From an uncultured beta proteobacterium (lineage in GTDB: Bacteria; Pseudomonadota; Gammaproteobacteria; Burkholderiales; Rhodocyclaceae), in assembly GCA_903959855.1 (NCBI GenBank), contig CAJBYR010000024.1, forward strand, positions 1 through 53,260: a stretch of DNA of 53,260 nt, read 5' to 3'. Of the stretch, positions 26,336 through 36,901 are shown piece after piece. The notes under the pieces are model-generated. The model saw only the letters and a program-made list of their open reading frames with translations, did not search any database and had not been told where the DNA came from. The position numbers and the translations under genes are program-made. Each line of letters opens with the position of its first letter. The first letter of the stretch is position 1.

Positions 26336-26548
26336 ATGCCCGGAATTCGTGTCAAGGAAAACGAGCCCTTCGAAGTGGCTATCCGTCGTTTCAAGCGTGC
26401 GATCGAAAAGACTGGCCTGCTCACCGAACTTCGCGCCCGCGAGTTCTACGAGAAGCCCACCACCGAGCGCAAGCGCAAGGCCGCTGCCGCGGTGAAGCGC
26501 CATCACAAGCGCATCCGCAGCCAGCTGTTGCCGCCCAAGATGTACTGA
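26336..26548 (+). CDS. rpsU: 30S ribosomal protein S21
   Basis: A 70-residue basic protein of the small ribosomal subunit, needed for normal translation initiation. The sequence [21 protein letters not shown] and the basic C-terminal helix ([16 protein letters not shown]) are typical of S21. It heads the macromolecular-synthesis operon. A strong intrinsic terminator follows at 26589, so dnaG and rpoD would be read only by partial read-through or from internal promoters. Confidence 0.97.
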   Translation: MPGIRVKENEPFEVAIRRFKRAIEKTGLLTELRAREFYEKPTTERKRKAAAAVKRHHKRIRSQLLPPKMY

Positions 26549-26588
26549 TTTCCCGCGGTTCGCCCGGCGAGCCGTCGTAGTACCCCAT

Positions 26589-26612
26589 AAAAACCGCCTT
26601 CCGGCGGTTTTT
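26589..26612 (+). terminator. intrinsic terminator after rpsU
   Basis: AAAAACCGCC and GGCGGTTTTT form a perfect 10-bp stem with a TTCC loop, ending in a T-run. It lies 40 bases after the rpsU stop and would let rpsU be made in excess of dnaG and rpoD. Confidence 0.85.
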
Positions 26613-26621
26613 GTGTTTTAT

Positions 26622-26641
26622 GTCCGGCCGGGAGGCCGGAC
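26622..26641. promoter_or_regulatory. hairpin in the yqeY leader
   Basis: GTCCGGCC and GGCCGGAC form an 8-bp stem closed by GGGA, a GNRA-type tetraloop. It lies between the rpsU terminator and the yqeY start and could stabilise the 5' end of read-through or processed mRNA. Confidence 0.5.
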
Positions 26642-26669
26642 GGTATCCATCGGACCTGAGGACAAATCC

Positions 26670-27119
26670 ATGAGCCTGGAAACCCGCATCGACGACGACT
26701 GGAAGACGGCCATGAAGGCCGGCGAAAAGGCGAAAAAGGACGCGCTGAGCCTGCTGCGCGCCGCGATCAAGCAAAAGCGTGTGGATGACAAGGTTGAGAT
26801 CACCGATGCCGTGGTGGTGGCGGTGATCGAGAAGATGCTCAAGCAGCGCAAGGATTCGATCACCCAATACGAAGCGGCGAAGCGCCAGGACCTGGCCGAT
26901 GCCGAGAAGTTCGAGGCCGATGTGCTCTCCAACTACATGCCGCAGGGGCTCTCTGCCGCCGAGGTCGAGGCCATTGTTGCCGCTGCCGTCGCCGAATCCG
27001 GCGCCAAGGGTCCGGCCGACATGGGCAAGGTGATTGCCCTGGTCAAGCCCAGGGTGGCCGGCCGCGCCGACATGGGCGAGGTCTCGAAGCTGGTGAAGGC
27101 GAAGCTGGCCCCCGCCTGA
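26670..27119 (+). CDS. yqeY: GatB/YqeY domain protein
   Basis: A 149-residue helical protein (MSLETRIDDDWKTAMKAGEKAKKDALSLLRAA) related to the tail of GatB, the tRNA amidotransferase subunit. It has no known catalytic domain; a tRNA-binding role is inferred from the family. The ATG at 26670 follows GAGGAC. It sits between rpsU and dnaG, the position usual in beta- and gammaproteobacteria. Confidence 0.92.
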   Translation: MSLETRIDDDWKTAMKAGEKAKKDALSLLRAAIKQKRVDDKVEITDAVVVAVIEKMLKQRKDSITQYEAAKRQDLADAEKFEADVLSNYMPQGLSAAEVEAIVAAAVAESGAKGPADMGKVIALVKPRVAGRADMGEVSKLVKAKLAPA

Positions 27120-27138
27120 TGCGCGGCATAATGCCCGC

Positions 27139-28893
27139 GTGATCCCCGAAAGCTTCGTCCAGGAACTGCTGGCCCGCGTCGACATCGTCGATGTGGTCGA
27201 GCGCTATGTCCCCTTGCGCAAAGCCGGGGCCAACTACAGCGCCTGCTGCCCGTTCCACTCCGAAAAGACGCCTTCCTTTACGGTCAGCCCGTCCAAGCAG
27301 TTCTACCACTGCTTCGGTTGCGGCGCCCACGGCAGCGCCATCGGCTTCCTGATGCAGCATGCCGGTATCGGCTTCATCGAAGCCGTCGAAGACCTCGCTT
27401 CATCAGTCGGCCTGCAGGTGCCGCAGGAAGAACGCAACGCCGAAATCCGCGCCAAAAAGGCGCCGCTCACCGAGCCGATGGCGCGGGCCGCGCGCTTCTA
27501 CCGCGATCAACTGAAGACATCATCCAAGGCCGTCGAGTACCTGAAGGGCCGCGGACTTTCCGGCGAAATTGCCGCGCGTTTCGGCCTCGGCTACGCGCCC
27601 GATGGCTGGCAGGGCCTGCAGCAGGTGTTCCCGGATTACAACGATGCGGCGCTGGTGGAATGCGGCCTGGTCATCGTCAATGAGCAGGGCCGGCGCTACG
27701 ACCGCTTCCGCGATCGGGTGATGTTTCCGATACTGGACCAACGCGGCAATGTGATCGGCTTTGGCGGTCGCGTGATCGGTCAGGGCGAGCCCAAGTACCT
27801 GAATTCGCCGGAAACTCCGCTGTTCGAGAAGGGGCGCGAGCTGTACGGCTTGTCGCAGGCGCGCAAGGCAATCCAGGAACAGGACACGGTACTGGTGGTC
27901 GAAGGCTACATGGACGTGGTCGGCCTGGCGCAAAGCGGCGTCGAGAACGTGGTGGCCACGCTGGGTACGGCCGCCACCGACATGAACGTACAACGTTTGC
28001 TGAAATTGGCCAGTCGCGTGGTGTTCTGCTTTGATCGCGACGAGGCCGGCGATCGCGCTGCCTGGCGTGCCATGGACGTGAGCCTGGGCCACCTTGCCGA
28101 CAACAAGATCGTCGAGATTCTGCAGATGCCGGGCAACCAGGACCCGGACGAGTTCATTCGCGAGCACGGCCGCGAGGCTTTCGTGGAACAGACGCGCAAT
28201 GCAACCCGCCTCAGCGAGTTCCTCCTGCGCGAACTGGTCAAGCAGACCAACCCGAACACCGCCGAGGGGCGAGCGGCATTGGTCCATGCCGCCAAGCCGC
28301 TGTTGCAGAAGATGTCGGCGCCGATCCTCCGGGTTCAGGTGACCAAGGAACTGGCGCGGCGGGCACAAGTGTCCCAGGCGGAAGTCGAAGCCCAGTGCGG
28401 GCTCAAGCCGCTCGCGCGCAGTCGCTACGCGCCGGCGCAGATGAAGCGGCGCCCGGTGCCTTCGTCGGTGGAGCACAAACTGCTTGAAATTTTGCTGCAC
28501 AAGCCGGAATGGGCGGCGCGGCTGCCCTTGAACCTGATCGATCCCGAGTTGATCGAATCGGCGGCGCTGACGGCGATTGCCGACGCGATCGAGCACGGCG
28601 AATTGCCCAGCGGTGGATTCGGGCTGATGCTCGAATTTTTCCGGGGCTCGCCGCATGAGGCCCTGATAGCCGAAATCGTCGCCAGCATGGTGGATGAGGT
28701 CGATCCGGGCGCGCTGGAGGCGGTATTCAATGATTCCATCGCTCACCTGCGCCAGGTGGCGATTTCAAATGAAATCAAGCGCTTGAGTGATCGCGCCAAA
28801 GGTGGCCTGGATCCGGAGGAGCGTCAGCGGCTGACAGAGCTGTTATCGCAAAAGCGCTCTGCCGGGCCTGCGGCGGGCAGCGGCTCCGTGTGA
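27139..28893 (+). CDS. dnaG: DNA primase
   Basis: A 584-residue enzyme that makes RNA primers at the replication fork. The CHC2 zinc-binding domain is near residues 35-65 (CCPFHSEKTPSF, then YHCFGCGAHG). The TOPRIM domain follows (VLVVEGYMDVVGLAQ, then FDRDEAGDRAAWRA). A helicase-binding C-terminal domain ends the protein. It starts at GTG. The stop codon overlaps a probable extended -10 promoter for rpoD. Confidence 0.96.
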   Translation: MIPESFVQELLARVDIVDVVERYVPLRKAGANYSACCPFHSEKTPSFTVSPSKQFYHCFGCGAHGSAIGFLMQHAGIGFIEAVEDLASSVGLQVPQEERNAEIRAKKAPLTEPMARAARFYRDQLKTSSKAVEYLKGRGLSGEIAARFGLGYAPDGWQGLQQVFPDYNDAALVECGLVIVNEQGRRYDRFRDRVMFPILDQRGNVIGFGGRVIGQGEPKYLNSPETPLFEKGRELYGLSQARKAIQEQDTVLVVEGYMDVVGLAQSGVENVVATLGTAATDMNVQRLLKLASRVVFCFDRDEAGDRAAWRAMDVSLGHLADNKIVEILQMPGNQDPDEFIREHGREAFVEQTRNATRLSEFLLRELVKQTNPNTAEGRAALVHAAKPLLQKMSAPILRVQVTKELARRAQVSQAEVEAQCGLKPLARSRYAPAQMKRRPVPSSVEHKLLEILLHKPEWAARLPLNLIDPELIESAALTAIADAIEHGELPSGGFGLMLEFFRGSPHEALIAEIVASMVDEVDPGALEAVFNDSIAHLRQVAISNEIKRLSDRAKGGLDPEERQRLTELLSQKRSAGPAAGSGSV

Positions 28894-28899
28894 TATACT
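28891..28899 (+). promoter_or_regulatory. extended -10 promoter candidate for rpoD
   Basis: TGATATACT fits the extended -10 pattern TGnTATAAT and overlaps the dnaG stop. No good -35 is visible 17 bases upstream, as is common for extended -10 promoters. The same nine bases occur upstream of yicC (40174-40182). Confidence 0.5.
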
Positions 28900-29005
28900 T
28901 AGTGGTTCCCCAGCGCTCTCGTTGCGCATCGGGTGGGTTGCCCTTGCGGGTGGCGGCATTTCGGCCGTCGACTGCACCGCAATCGCGTTTTAGCCGAGGA
29001 TAGAC

Positions 29006-31282
<2,277 letters not shown>

Positions 31283-31294
31283 ATTTGCAACACC

Positions 31295-31319
31295 GGCGAC
31301 CGCAACAGCAACGGTCGCC
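31295..31319 (+). terminator. hairpin after rpoD
   Basis: GGCGACCG (31295-31302) pairs with CGGTCGCC (31312-31319) over a 9-base loop, 12 bases after the rpoD stop. No T-run follows, so it may be an mRNA 3' stabiliser rather than a terminator. Confidence 0.45.
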
Positions 31320-31332
31320 GTAGCAGCAAGCA

Positions 31333-31408
31333 GGGCCTGTAGCTCAATGGTTAGAGCAGAGGACTCATAATCCTTTGGTTGCGAGTTCGAGTCTCGCTGG
31401 GCCCACCA
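31333..31408 (+). tRNA. tRNA with anticodon CAT, probably tRNA-Ile2 (lysidine-modified)
   Basis: A complete 76-base tRNA cloverleaf with the CCA end encoded. The acceptor stem pairs GGGCCTG with TGGGCCC (two G-T pairs), the anticodon loop is CTCATAA, and the T arm holds GTTCGAGTC. The D-arm AGCTCAATGGTTAGAGCA and variable region resemble the minor isoleucine tRNA of E. coli (ileX) more than elongator tRNA-Met. If so, TilS would convert C34 to lysidine so that it reads ATA. Elongator Met remains possible. Confidence 0.85.
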
Positions 31409-31434
31409 GCTTCAACTTACCCGGAGCAGCGGAT

Positions 31435-31683
31435 ATGCAAGAGATCATGCAATACCTGAAGGCCAACGGTCAGCGTTTCGATTCCGAAATCGCCGCCGCG
31501 ACGGGGCTGTCGCTGGCAAAAGTGCGCCGCTCCATTTCCGACCTGTCTGCAAGGGGCGAGATATCGAAGTGCAGTGTGACGCGCTTCGGCGCCGACGGCG
31601 CGAAGTTCGAAGCCGTGCTCTGTCGCGTTGCCGGCTATATTCCGCCCAAGAGTCCCGGCCGCAAACCGGGCGCGTCGAGCTGA
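31435..31683 (+). CDS. small winged-helix DNA-binding protein (ArcR-like)
   Basis: An 82-residue protein. MQEIMQYLKANGQRFDSEIAAATGLSLAKVRRSI forms a helix-turn-helix and RGEISKCSVTRFGADGAKFEA the wing. Rhodocyclales proteins of this type are labelled ArcR-family regulators, but no target is known. The ATG at 31435 follows GGAGCAG and lies 26 bases after the tRNA; a longer frame starting inside the tRNA is not credible. The C-terminal PGRKPGASS tail is basic. Confidence 0.7.
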   Translation: MQEIMQYLKANGQRFDSEIAAATGLSLAKVRRSISDLSARGEISKCSVTRFGADGAKFEAVLCRVAGYIPPKSPGRKPGASS

Positions 31684-31737
31684 CGATACGTCGTTCGGAT
31701 CGCTGCGCCGCGCTCGCGGTGCGGGCCCATCGAGATC

Positions 31738-32643
31738 ATGCGCGCTGAATTGCGCTTCCTGATCCTTGTCATCGCCGCCGCGCTGCTCCCGGGCTGCGCG
31801 GTACTCGGCGAAAAGCCGGCCCCCCCGCCGGCAACCAAACCTGCTTCAGTCAAGATCGGTCTCGCCCTCGGCGGCGGAGCCGCGCGGGGCTTCGCCCATG
31901 TCGGTGTAATCAAGGCTCTGGAAGCCCAGGGCATCGTGCCCGACATCATCGTCGGTACCAGCGCCGGCGCGGTGGTGGGCGCGCTTTATGCCAACGGACT
32001 CAACGGATTCGAGTTGCAGAAGGCGGCGCTCGAGATGGACAAGGGCAATGTCTTCGACTGGAACGTGTCCCTGCGCGGCCCGCTGAGAGGCGAGCCGCTG
32101 CGCAATTACATAAGCGATGCGGTGCTGAACCGGCCCCTGGAAAAACTCAGGCGCAGCTTTGCCGTGGTCGCCACCGACCTCGCCAGCGGCGAGATGGTGC
32201 TGTTCCGTAGCGGCGATACGGGCTTGGCGGTGCAGGCCTCGGCTGCCGTGCCGGGCGTGTTTCAGCCGGTAACCATCAGCGGTCGCGAGTACGTCGACGG
32301 CGGCCTGAGCAGTCCGGTGCCGGTTCGCGCTGCGCGTCGTCTCGGCGCCGACTTCGTGATCGCGGTGGATATTTCGGCGAAACCGCGTGATGGCCGGTTC
32401 GGCAATACCTTCGACATGCTGCTGCAGACATTTGCCATCATGGGCCAATCGATCAGCCGCAACGAGCTTGCCGAATCCAATATCGTGATCCGCCCGGCAA
32501 CGGCGGATTTGTCAGCCACCAGCCTGGAGGACCGGCATCGCGCGGTGCTCGAAGGCGAAAGGGCGGCGGCTGCCGCGATGGCGGAGATCAAGGACAAGCT
32601 GGCGCGGCTGCGCACTCCGCCGTCGGCGGTCGTGGCGCGCTAG
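31738..32643 (+). CDS. patatin-like phospholipase lipoprotein
   Basis: A 301-residue lipoprotein with lipobox LLPGC (Cys20). The patatin domain shows the oxyanion loop GGGAARG (residues 45-51), the nucleophile motif GTSAG with Ser75, and the DGG motif in EYVDGGLSSP that supplies the catalytic Asp. It probably hydrolyses phospholipids in the envelope. Its stop shares four bases (CTAG, 32640-32643) with the stop of the nuclease gene on the other strand. Confidence 0.9.
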   Translation: MRAELRFLILVIAAALLPGCAVLGEKPAPPPATKPASVKIGLALGGGAARGFAHVGVIKALEAQGIVPDIIVGTSAGAVVGALYANGLNGFELQKAALEMDKGNVFDWNVSLRGPLRGEPLRNYISDAVLNRPLEKLRRSFAVVATDLASGEMVLFRSGDTGLAVQASAAVPGVFQPVTISGREYVDGGLSSPVPVRAARRLGADFVIAVDISAKPRDGRFGNTFDMLLQTFAIMGQSISRNELAESNIVIRPATADLSATSLEDRHRAVLEGERAAAAAMAEIKDKLARLRTPPSAVVAR

Positions 32644-34010
32644 CGGTTTTGCGCCAAAGGCGCGAGACGTTCGCGAGCCTTGAGCAGGATGCGGTAGTTG
32701 TCCTGATCGAATACCGGTAGTGCCGCATCCGGCAGGTCGTGCATGTCGGCATCGGCGCTGACGGTGCCGAGGTGGCGCCAGCGGTCGATCAAATGCAGGT
32801 CGTCGCCCTCGCGAATACAGGCCGGCCCGGCAAACGGCCAGGGTTCCACGCGAAGCTTGCCCAGTGCCGCCATCAGCCGCGCGCTGTGGAAGGAGACGGG
32901 CTCCTTGCCGACGCAGGCGCCCTTGCATTGCTGTACCTGATGCGAAAAACAGGGATTGCCCGGCTTCACTTTCTCCAATCCGAGCAAGGCATGGCAAAGC
33001 CGATGGTTGCGGGCCAGTTCCTGCAGTACCCGCTTCGCTTCGCGGCTGGTCTTGAACGGGCCGAAGAGATTTTCGTCGTGCGGGACGAGATCCCGGGCAA
33101 GCATCAGCTGCGGGCGCCATTCGCCCTGGCGCGCTTCGACCAGCTGCCAGAAGCAAACGTCATCATTGCGCCGCAGGCTGCGGTTGTGGATGGGTTGCAA
33201 GGACTTGATCAGCGCCGCCTCCTTGAGCAGGGCGCCGATCTCGCCGCCGGTGGCAATGCAATCGATGCGCCGCACCTGTTGTGCCAGCGTCATTTCCTTC
33301 GCAGTCGCGTGGTCGGCGGCAAAGTGCGAAAGTACGCGTTTGCGTATCCCGGTGCTCTTGCCGACATAGAGAGGCAAGTCGTTCTCGCCATAGAAAAGGT
33401 ACACGCCCGGCCCGTCTGGCAGGGTGTCGATCACGCCCGCGTCGAGATTCGCCGGCAGGCTCGGCCGTGCCGTGAGCTTGGTCACGGTTGCCGCCAGCAG
33501 GTCCGGCGCGACATCCGCGCACAACTGCTGCCAGAACTGATGGATCAGACGCGCGTCGCCGAGCGCGCGGTGGCGCTCGCTGACCACCAGGCCGTGACGG
33601 GCTATCAGGCTGTCGAGATTGTGTCGCGCATGCTGCGGGAAGAGCTTGCGCGAGAGCTTGACGGTGCACAATACCGTGGCGCGAAAATCGTGACCCGCGC
33701 GCTTGAATTCGTTCTTCAGGAAGCCGAAATCGAATCGTGCGTTGTGGGCGATGAAGATGCGCCCGCCCAATCGTTCCAGAACCTCCGCAGCAACATCCTC
33801 GAAGGGCGGTGCATCGGCCACCATCGCGTTGCTGATGCCGGTGAGGCTCTCGATGAAGGGCGATATCGGCGTTCCCGGATTCACCAGCGTGGACCATTCA
33901 CGCACGCCATCCTCATCCACCTCGATGATGCCGACCTCGGTGATGCGGTCGGCCGTTGCCGTGGCTCCGGTGGTTTCGAGGTCGACGAAGGCAAGGGCAG
34001 GGAAGGACAT
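32640..34010 (-). CDS. DnaQ-like exonuclease fused to a GIY-YIG nuclease (Cho-like)
   Basis: A 456-residue two-domain protein. Residues 1-170 are a DEDD 3'-5' exonuclease (LAFVDLETTGATATADRITE, then IAHNARFDFGFL and HRALGDARLIHQFW). Residues 200-290 are a GIY-YIG nuclease related to UvrC/Cho (LPDGPGVYLFYGENDLPLYVG). A UvrC-like Cys region follows (CFSHQVQQCKGACVG). I start at ATG 34010, dropping an Arg-rich prefix. This fusion is known in betaproteobacteria and is thought to act in excision repair. Confidence 0.88.
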   Translation of the reverse strand: MSFPALAFVDLETTGATATADRITEVGIIEVDEDGVREWSTLVNPGTPISPFIESLTGISNAMVADAPPFEDVAAEVLERLGGRIFIAHNARFDFGFLKNEFKRAGHDFRATVLCTVKLSRKLFPQHARHNLDSLIARHGLVVSERHRALGDARLIHQFWQQLCADVAPDLLAATVTKLTARPSLPANLDAGVIDTLPDGPGVYLFYGENDLPLYVGKSTGIRKRVLSHFAADHATAKEMTLAQQVRRIDCIATGGEIGALLKEAALIKSLQPIHNRSLRRNDDVCFWQLVEARQGEWRPQLMLARDLVPHDENLFGPFKTSREAKRVLQELARNHRLCHALLGLEKVKPGNPCFSHQVQQCKGACVGKEPVSFHSARLMAALGKLRVEPWPFAGPACIREGDDLHLIDRWRHLGTVSADADMHDLPDAALPVFDQDNYRILLKARERLAPLAQNR

Positions 34011-34083
34011 GGCGCGGAGACAGGGTGGAGGGGCAGAGAGGCGCCGCATCATACCGCGCCCGGCGTATGTCGCCGGCTGCAAA

Positions 34084-34126
34084 ATCTCCCAAAAGGAGAT
34101 ACCGTCACGGGCCTAACACCCGTGAC
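34084..34126 (+). promoter_or_regulatory. two consecutive hairpins in the radical SAM gene leader
   Basis: ATCTCC-CAAAA-GGAGAT (34084-34100) is followed after three bases by GTCACGGG-7 bases-CCCGTGAC (34104-34126). Both stems are perfect. They end 12 bases before the ATG at 34138, in the 127-base gap between divergent genes. The GGAGAT arm is not positioned as a ribosome-binding site. I cannot match the pair to a known riboswitch. Confidence 0.5.
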
Positions 34127-34137
34127 ACAATCGCCGC

Positions 34138-35037
34138 ATGAACTCCGGCTTTCCGATCCGCTACGTCGATCCCGTTTTTCGTCCGCCCAGCGAGGCGGAA
34201 TCGCTGATCCTGCCGGTGACGGACGGCTGCTCGTGGAACCACTGCACGTTTTGCGAGATGTACACCGCGCCGCAGAAGAAGTTTCGTGCCCGTGATGAAG
34301 CGGAGACTTTCGAAACTCTACGCCGTTGCGGCGAGCGCTTTGGCGACCAGGTGCGCCGCATCTTCCTCGCCGACGGGGATGCGCTGGTGCTGCCGACGCG
34401 ACGCCTGCTCGCCGTGCTGGCGGCAATCCGCGAACACCTGCCGGCAGTGCGACGCATTTCCAGCTACTGCCTGCCGCGCAACCTGCGGAAGAAGTCCGTC
34501 GAGGAATTGCGCGAACTGGCGGACGCCGGTCTCAGCATGGCTTATGTCGGTGCCGAGTCGGGCGACGACGAAGTGCTGGCCAAAGTCAATAAGGGCGAGA
34601 CCTTCGACTCGACGCGCGAGGCCCTGGACAAGCTGCAGCAGGCCGGCATCAAGCGCTCGGTCATGATCCTCAACGGGCTCGGCGGGAAAACGCTGTCACG
34701 GCAGCACGCCGAGAATTCCGCGCGGCTGGCGAATGCCACTCAGCCTGAGTTTCTTGCCACACTGGTGGTGAATTTCCCCATGGGCGAAGAACGCTTCCGC
34801 GCCGGCTTTCCAGGATGGCAGCCCTGCGATCAGGGCGAACTGTTTGCCGAGATGGAATACTTCATCGGCGCGCTCGAGCTGCGGCGCACCGTGTTTCGCG
34901 CCGACCATGTTTCCAACCGGCTGGTGCTGAAGGGCAACCTCGGCGCGGAAAAGCCGAGGCTGCTAAAAGAAATCCGGGAGGCCTTGGACCACCCGGATCA
35001 AGCCAGACTTCGACCGGTCTGGCAGCGGAGTTTGTAG
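34138..35037 (+). CDS. radical SAM protein with a C-x4-C-x2-C cluster motif
   Basis: A 299-residue iron-sulfur protein. The cluster motif is in VTDGCSWNHCTFCEMYTAP, with Cys spaced x4 and x2 rather than the usual x3 and x2. A following AYVGAESGDDEVLAKVNKG segment belongs to the barrel. Related proteins form a COG1032-type group of unknown substrate. The tandem hairpins at 34084-34126 lie in its leader. Confidence 0.8.
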   Translation: MNSGFPIRYVDPVFRPPSEAESLILPVTDGCSWNHCTFCEMYTAPQKKFRARDEAETFETLRRCGERFGDQVRRIFLADGDALVLPTRRLLAVLAAIREHLPAVRRISSYCLPRNLRKKSVEELRELADAGLSMAYVGAESGDDEVLAKVNKGETFDSTREALDKLQQAGIKRSVMILNGLGGKTLSRQHAENSARLANATQPEFLATLVVNFPMGEERFRAGFPGWQPCDQGELFAEMEYFIGALELRRTVFRADHVSNRLVLKGNLGAEKPRLLKEIREALDHPDQARLRPVWQRSL

Positions 35038-35058
35038 CGCGATTCGGGCCCTACACGG

Positions 35059-35622
35059 TCACCATTCAGGCACGAACTCGATGCGGCGGTTTGCCGCGCT
35101 GGTCGGGTCGACCGTGTCCTTAGGTTCGGCGCTTGCCCGCCCCACGGTTTCAACGTGCTTCAGCGAGTAGTTCTTGACCAGATAGGTCTTCACCACGTCG
35201 GCACGTTCCTTCGACAGGCGCTCGTTCAGCGCGGGGCTGCCGGTGACATCGGTATGGCCTTCGATGCGCAGTGAGGTCCACAGCGACTCGCGGGCCTGAA
35301 GGGCCTTGCCGACGGCATCGAGGAACCCCTTGGCTTCGCTGGTCAGGGCCGCGGAGCCGCGTGGGAAGGTCACCAGCACGGAATCCAGCGAGGATTTGGG
35401 AATCCGGCTCTGGCAACGCATGCCGGCCTTTTCGGCGGCGGCACATTCGGCCTTCAGCGCCTGGATTTCCTTGGGAAACAGCGCATCGGCGACCTGCTCG
35501 GGCGTCGGCACCTTGTCGTTGATCGACACCGTTTTGCGCTCGGCCTCGGCGGCAAAGCCCTGGAAGCTGGCCAGCAGGGCGCTCGTCAGCGCGGACAACA
35601 TCAATACTTTCATCGTTTTCAC
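35059..35622 (-). CDS. OmpA-family periplasmic protein
   Basis: A 187-residue protein with a signal peptide and a C-terminal OmpA-like domain that binds peptidoglycan: LRIEGHTDVTGSPALNERLSKERADVV split over the strand and helix, ending with SAANRRIEFVPEW. I choose the GTG at 35622 because GGAGG lies 5 bases before it; ATG 35634 and ATG 35613 are alternatives. There is no membrane barrel, so it is probably a free or envelope-associated stress or integrity protein. Confidence 0.82.
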   Translation of the reverse strand: MKTMKVLMLSALTSALLASFQGFAAEAERKTVSINDKVPTPEQVADALFPKEIQALKAECAAAEKAGMRCQSRIPKSSLDSVLVTFPRGSAALTSEAKGFLDAVGKALQARESLWTSLRIEGHTDVTGSPALNERLSKERADVVKTYLVKNYSLKHVETVGRASAEPKDTVDPTSAANRRIEFVPEW

Positions 35623-35692
35623 GATAGCCTCCATGAGGGGTAGGTCAATTCCTGATACAAGTATAGCCTCGCCGATGGCATTTTCCAGGTAA

Positions 35693-36901
35693 CTATGTCA
35701 CGGAATCGTCGAGAAATAATGCCAGCAGGCGGTTGAGAAAGCGGCGTCCGCGCGGGGTCGGGCGCAGCCAGCCGTCGCTTGCTTCCAGCAGGCCGTCGCA
35801 CCGTGCCGCCAGCGCCGACTTCTCAATTTCCGCCAGGGGCAGACCGGTGCGTTCGACAAACAGGCTGGCCGGAAAGCCCTCGTTCAGCCGCAAGGCATTC
35901 ATCATGAACTCGCCGGGCAGATCATGCCGCGCGATGTCTTGCCGGGTGGCGATGAACTCGCCCCGCGCCGCTGCCTCAAGGTAGGCCTGCGGATGGCGCT
36001 GGCGGGTTTCGCGCCAGATGTGTTCGTGGTTCGAGAGCTTGCCGTGGGCGCCGGCGCCGATGCCGAGGTAGTCGCCGAAGGTCCAATAGTTGAGGTTGTG
36101 CCGGCAGCGCTGGCCCGGACGGGCAAAGGCCGAGGTTTCGTAATGCTCGAAGCCGGCTGCGGCCAGGCGTTCCTCGACCATTTCCTGCATGTCGGCGGCG
36201 AGGTCGTCGTCGGGTAAGGGAGGTGGCGAGTGGTGGAAAGCCGTGTTCGGCTCCAGCGTCAGGTGGTAAGCCGAGATGTGGCTGACACCGCCGGCGATCG
36301 CCGTGGCGATGTCGCGTTCGGCCTCCGACAGGGACTGCAGCGGCAGCGCGTACATGAGGTCGACATTGACGCGCTCGAAATGGCGTTGTGCCAGGGTGAT
36401 GGCGTAGTTCGCCTCGTTCGCGCTGTGGATGCGCCCCAGCGCGACAAGCTTGGAATCCTCGAAGCTTTGCACGCCGATCGACAAGCGCGTCACCCCGGCA
36501 GCGCGAAAGGCGGCAAATTTACCGGCCTCGGCCGTTCCGGGGTTGGCCTCCAGCGTGATCTCGGCATCAGGATGCAGCGGCAGGCGCATGCGGATCGCCG
36601 CCAGCAGGGCGTCGGCGGTGGCGGCAGACATCAGGCTGGGGGTGCCGCCGCCGATGAAGACGCTGCTCACCGGGCGGTTCCAGACCTGCGGCAACGCCGC
36701 TTCGAGGTCGGCGATCAGCGCGGCGAGATAGGCAGGCTCGTCGATCTCGCCACGGCTCTCATGCGAATTGAAGTCGCAGTAGGGACATTTGCGCACGCAC
36801 CACGGCCAATGCACATAGAGCGCCAGCGGTGGCGGTGCGGTGAGTCCGGAGGGGCTGTGGGACGGCGCTGGTGTCGCAGCGGCCGGTCGTATCGGGATCA
36901 C
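35693..36901 (-). CDS. hemW: radical SAM family heme chaperone HemW
   Basis: A 402-residue protein of the HemN-like family that binds heme and delivers it, for example to respiratory enzymes; it lacks coproporphyrinogen oxidase activity in studied members. The cluster motif CVRKCPYC lies in YVHWPWCVRKCPYCDF, followed by FIGGGTPSLM and GVQSFED. The start is the GTG at 36901, which overlaps the rdgB stop by four bases (GTGA). It ends the run of five overlapping or close genes. Confidence 0.93.
   Translation of the reverse strand: MIPIRPAAATPAPSHSPSGLTAPPPLALYVHWPWCVRKCPYCDFNSHESRGEIDEPAYLAALIADLEAALPQVWNRPVSSVFIGGGTPSLMSAATADALLAAIRMRLPLHPDAEITLEANPGTAEAGKFAAFRAAGVTRLSIGVQSFEDSKLVALGRIHSANEANYAITLAQRHFERVNVDLMYALPLQSLSEAERDIATAIAGGVSHISAYHLTLEPNTAFHHSPPPLPDDDLAADMQEMVEERLAAAGFEHYETSAFARPGQRCRHNLNYWTFGDYLGIGAGAHGKLSNHEHIWRETRQRHPQAYLEAAARGEFIATRQDIARHDLPGEFMMNALRLNEGFPASLFVERTGLPLAEIEKSALAARCDGLLEASDGWLRPTPRGRRFLNRLLALFLDDSVT

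Noticed and set aside
31333-31408. Initiator tRNA-Met
   Set aside because: The acceptor end is paired at position 1-72 (G-C), whereas initiator tRNA has a mismatch, and there is no run of three G-C pairs in the anticodon stem.
32739-34295. Open frame of 518 codons on the plus strand opposite the DnaQ/GIY-YIG gene
   Set aside because: The minus-strand gene has clear domains; the plus-strand text has none.
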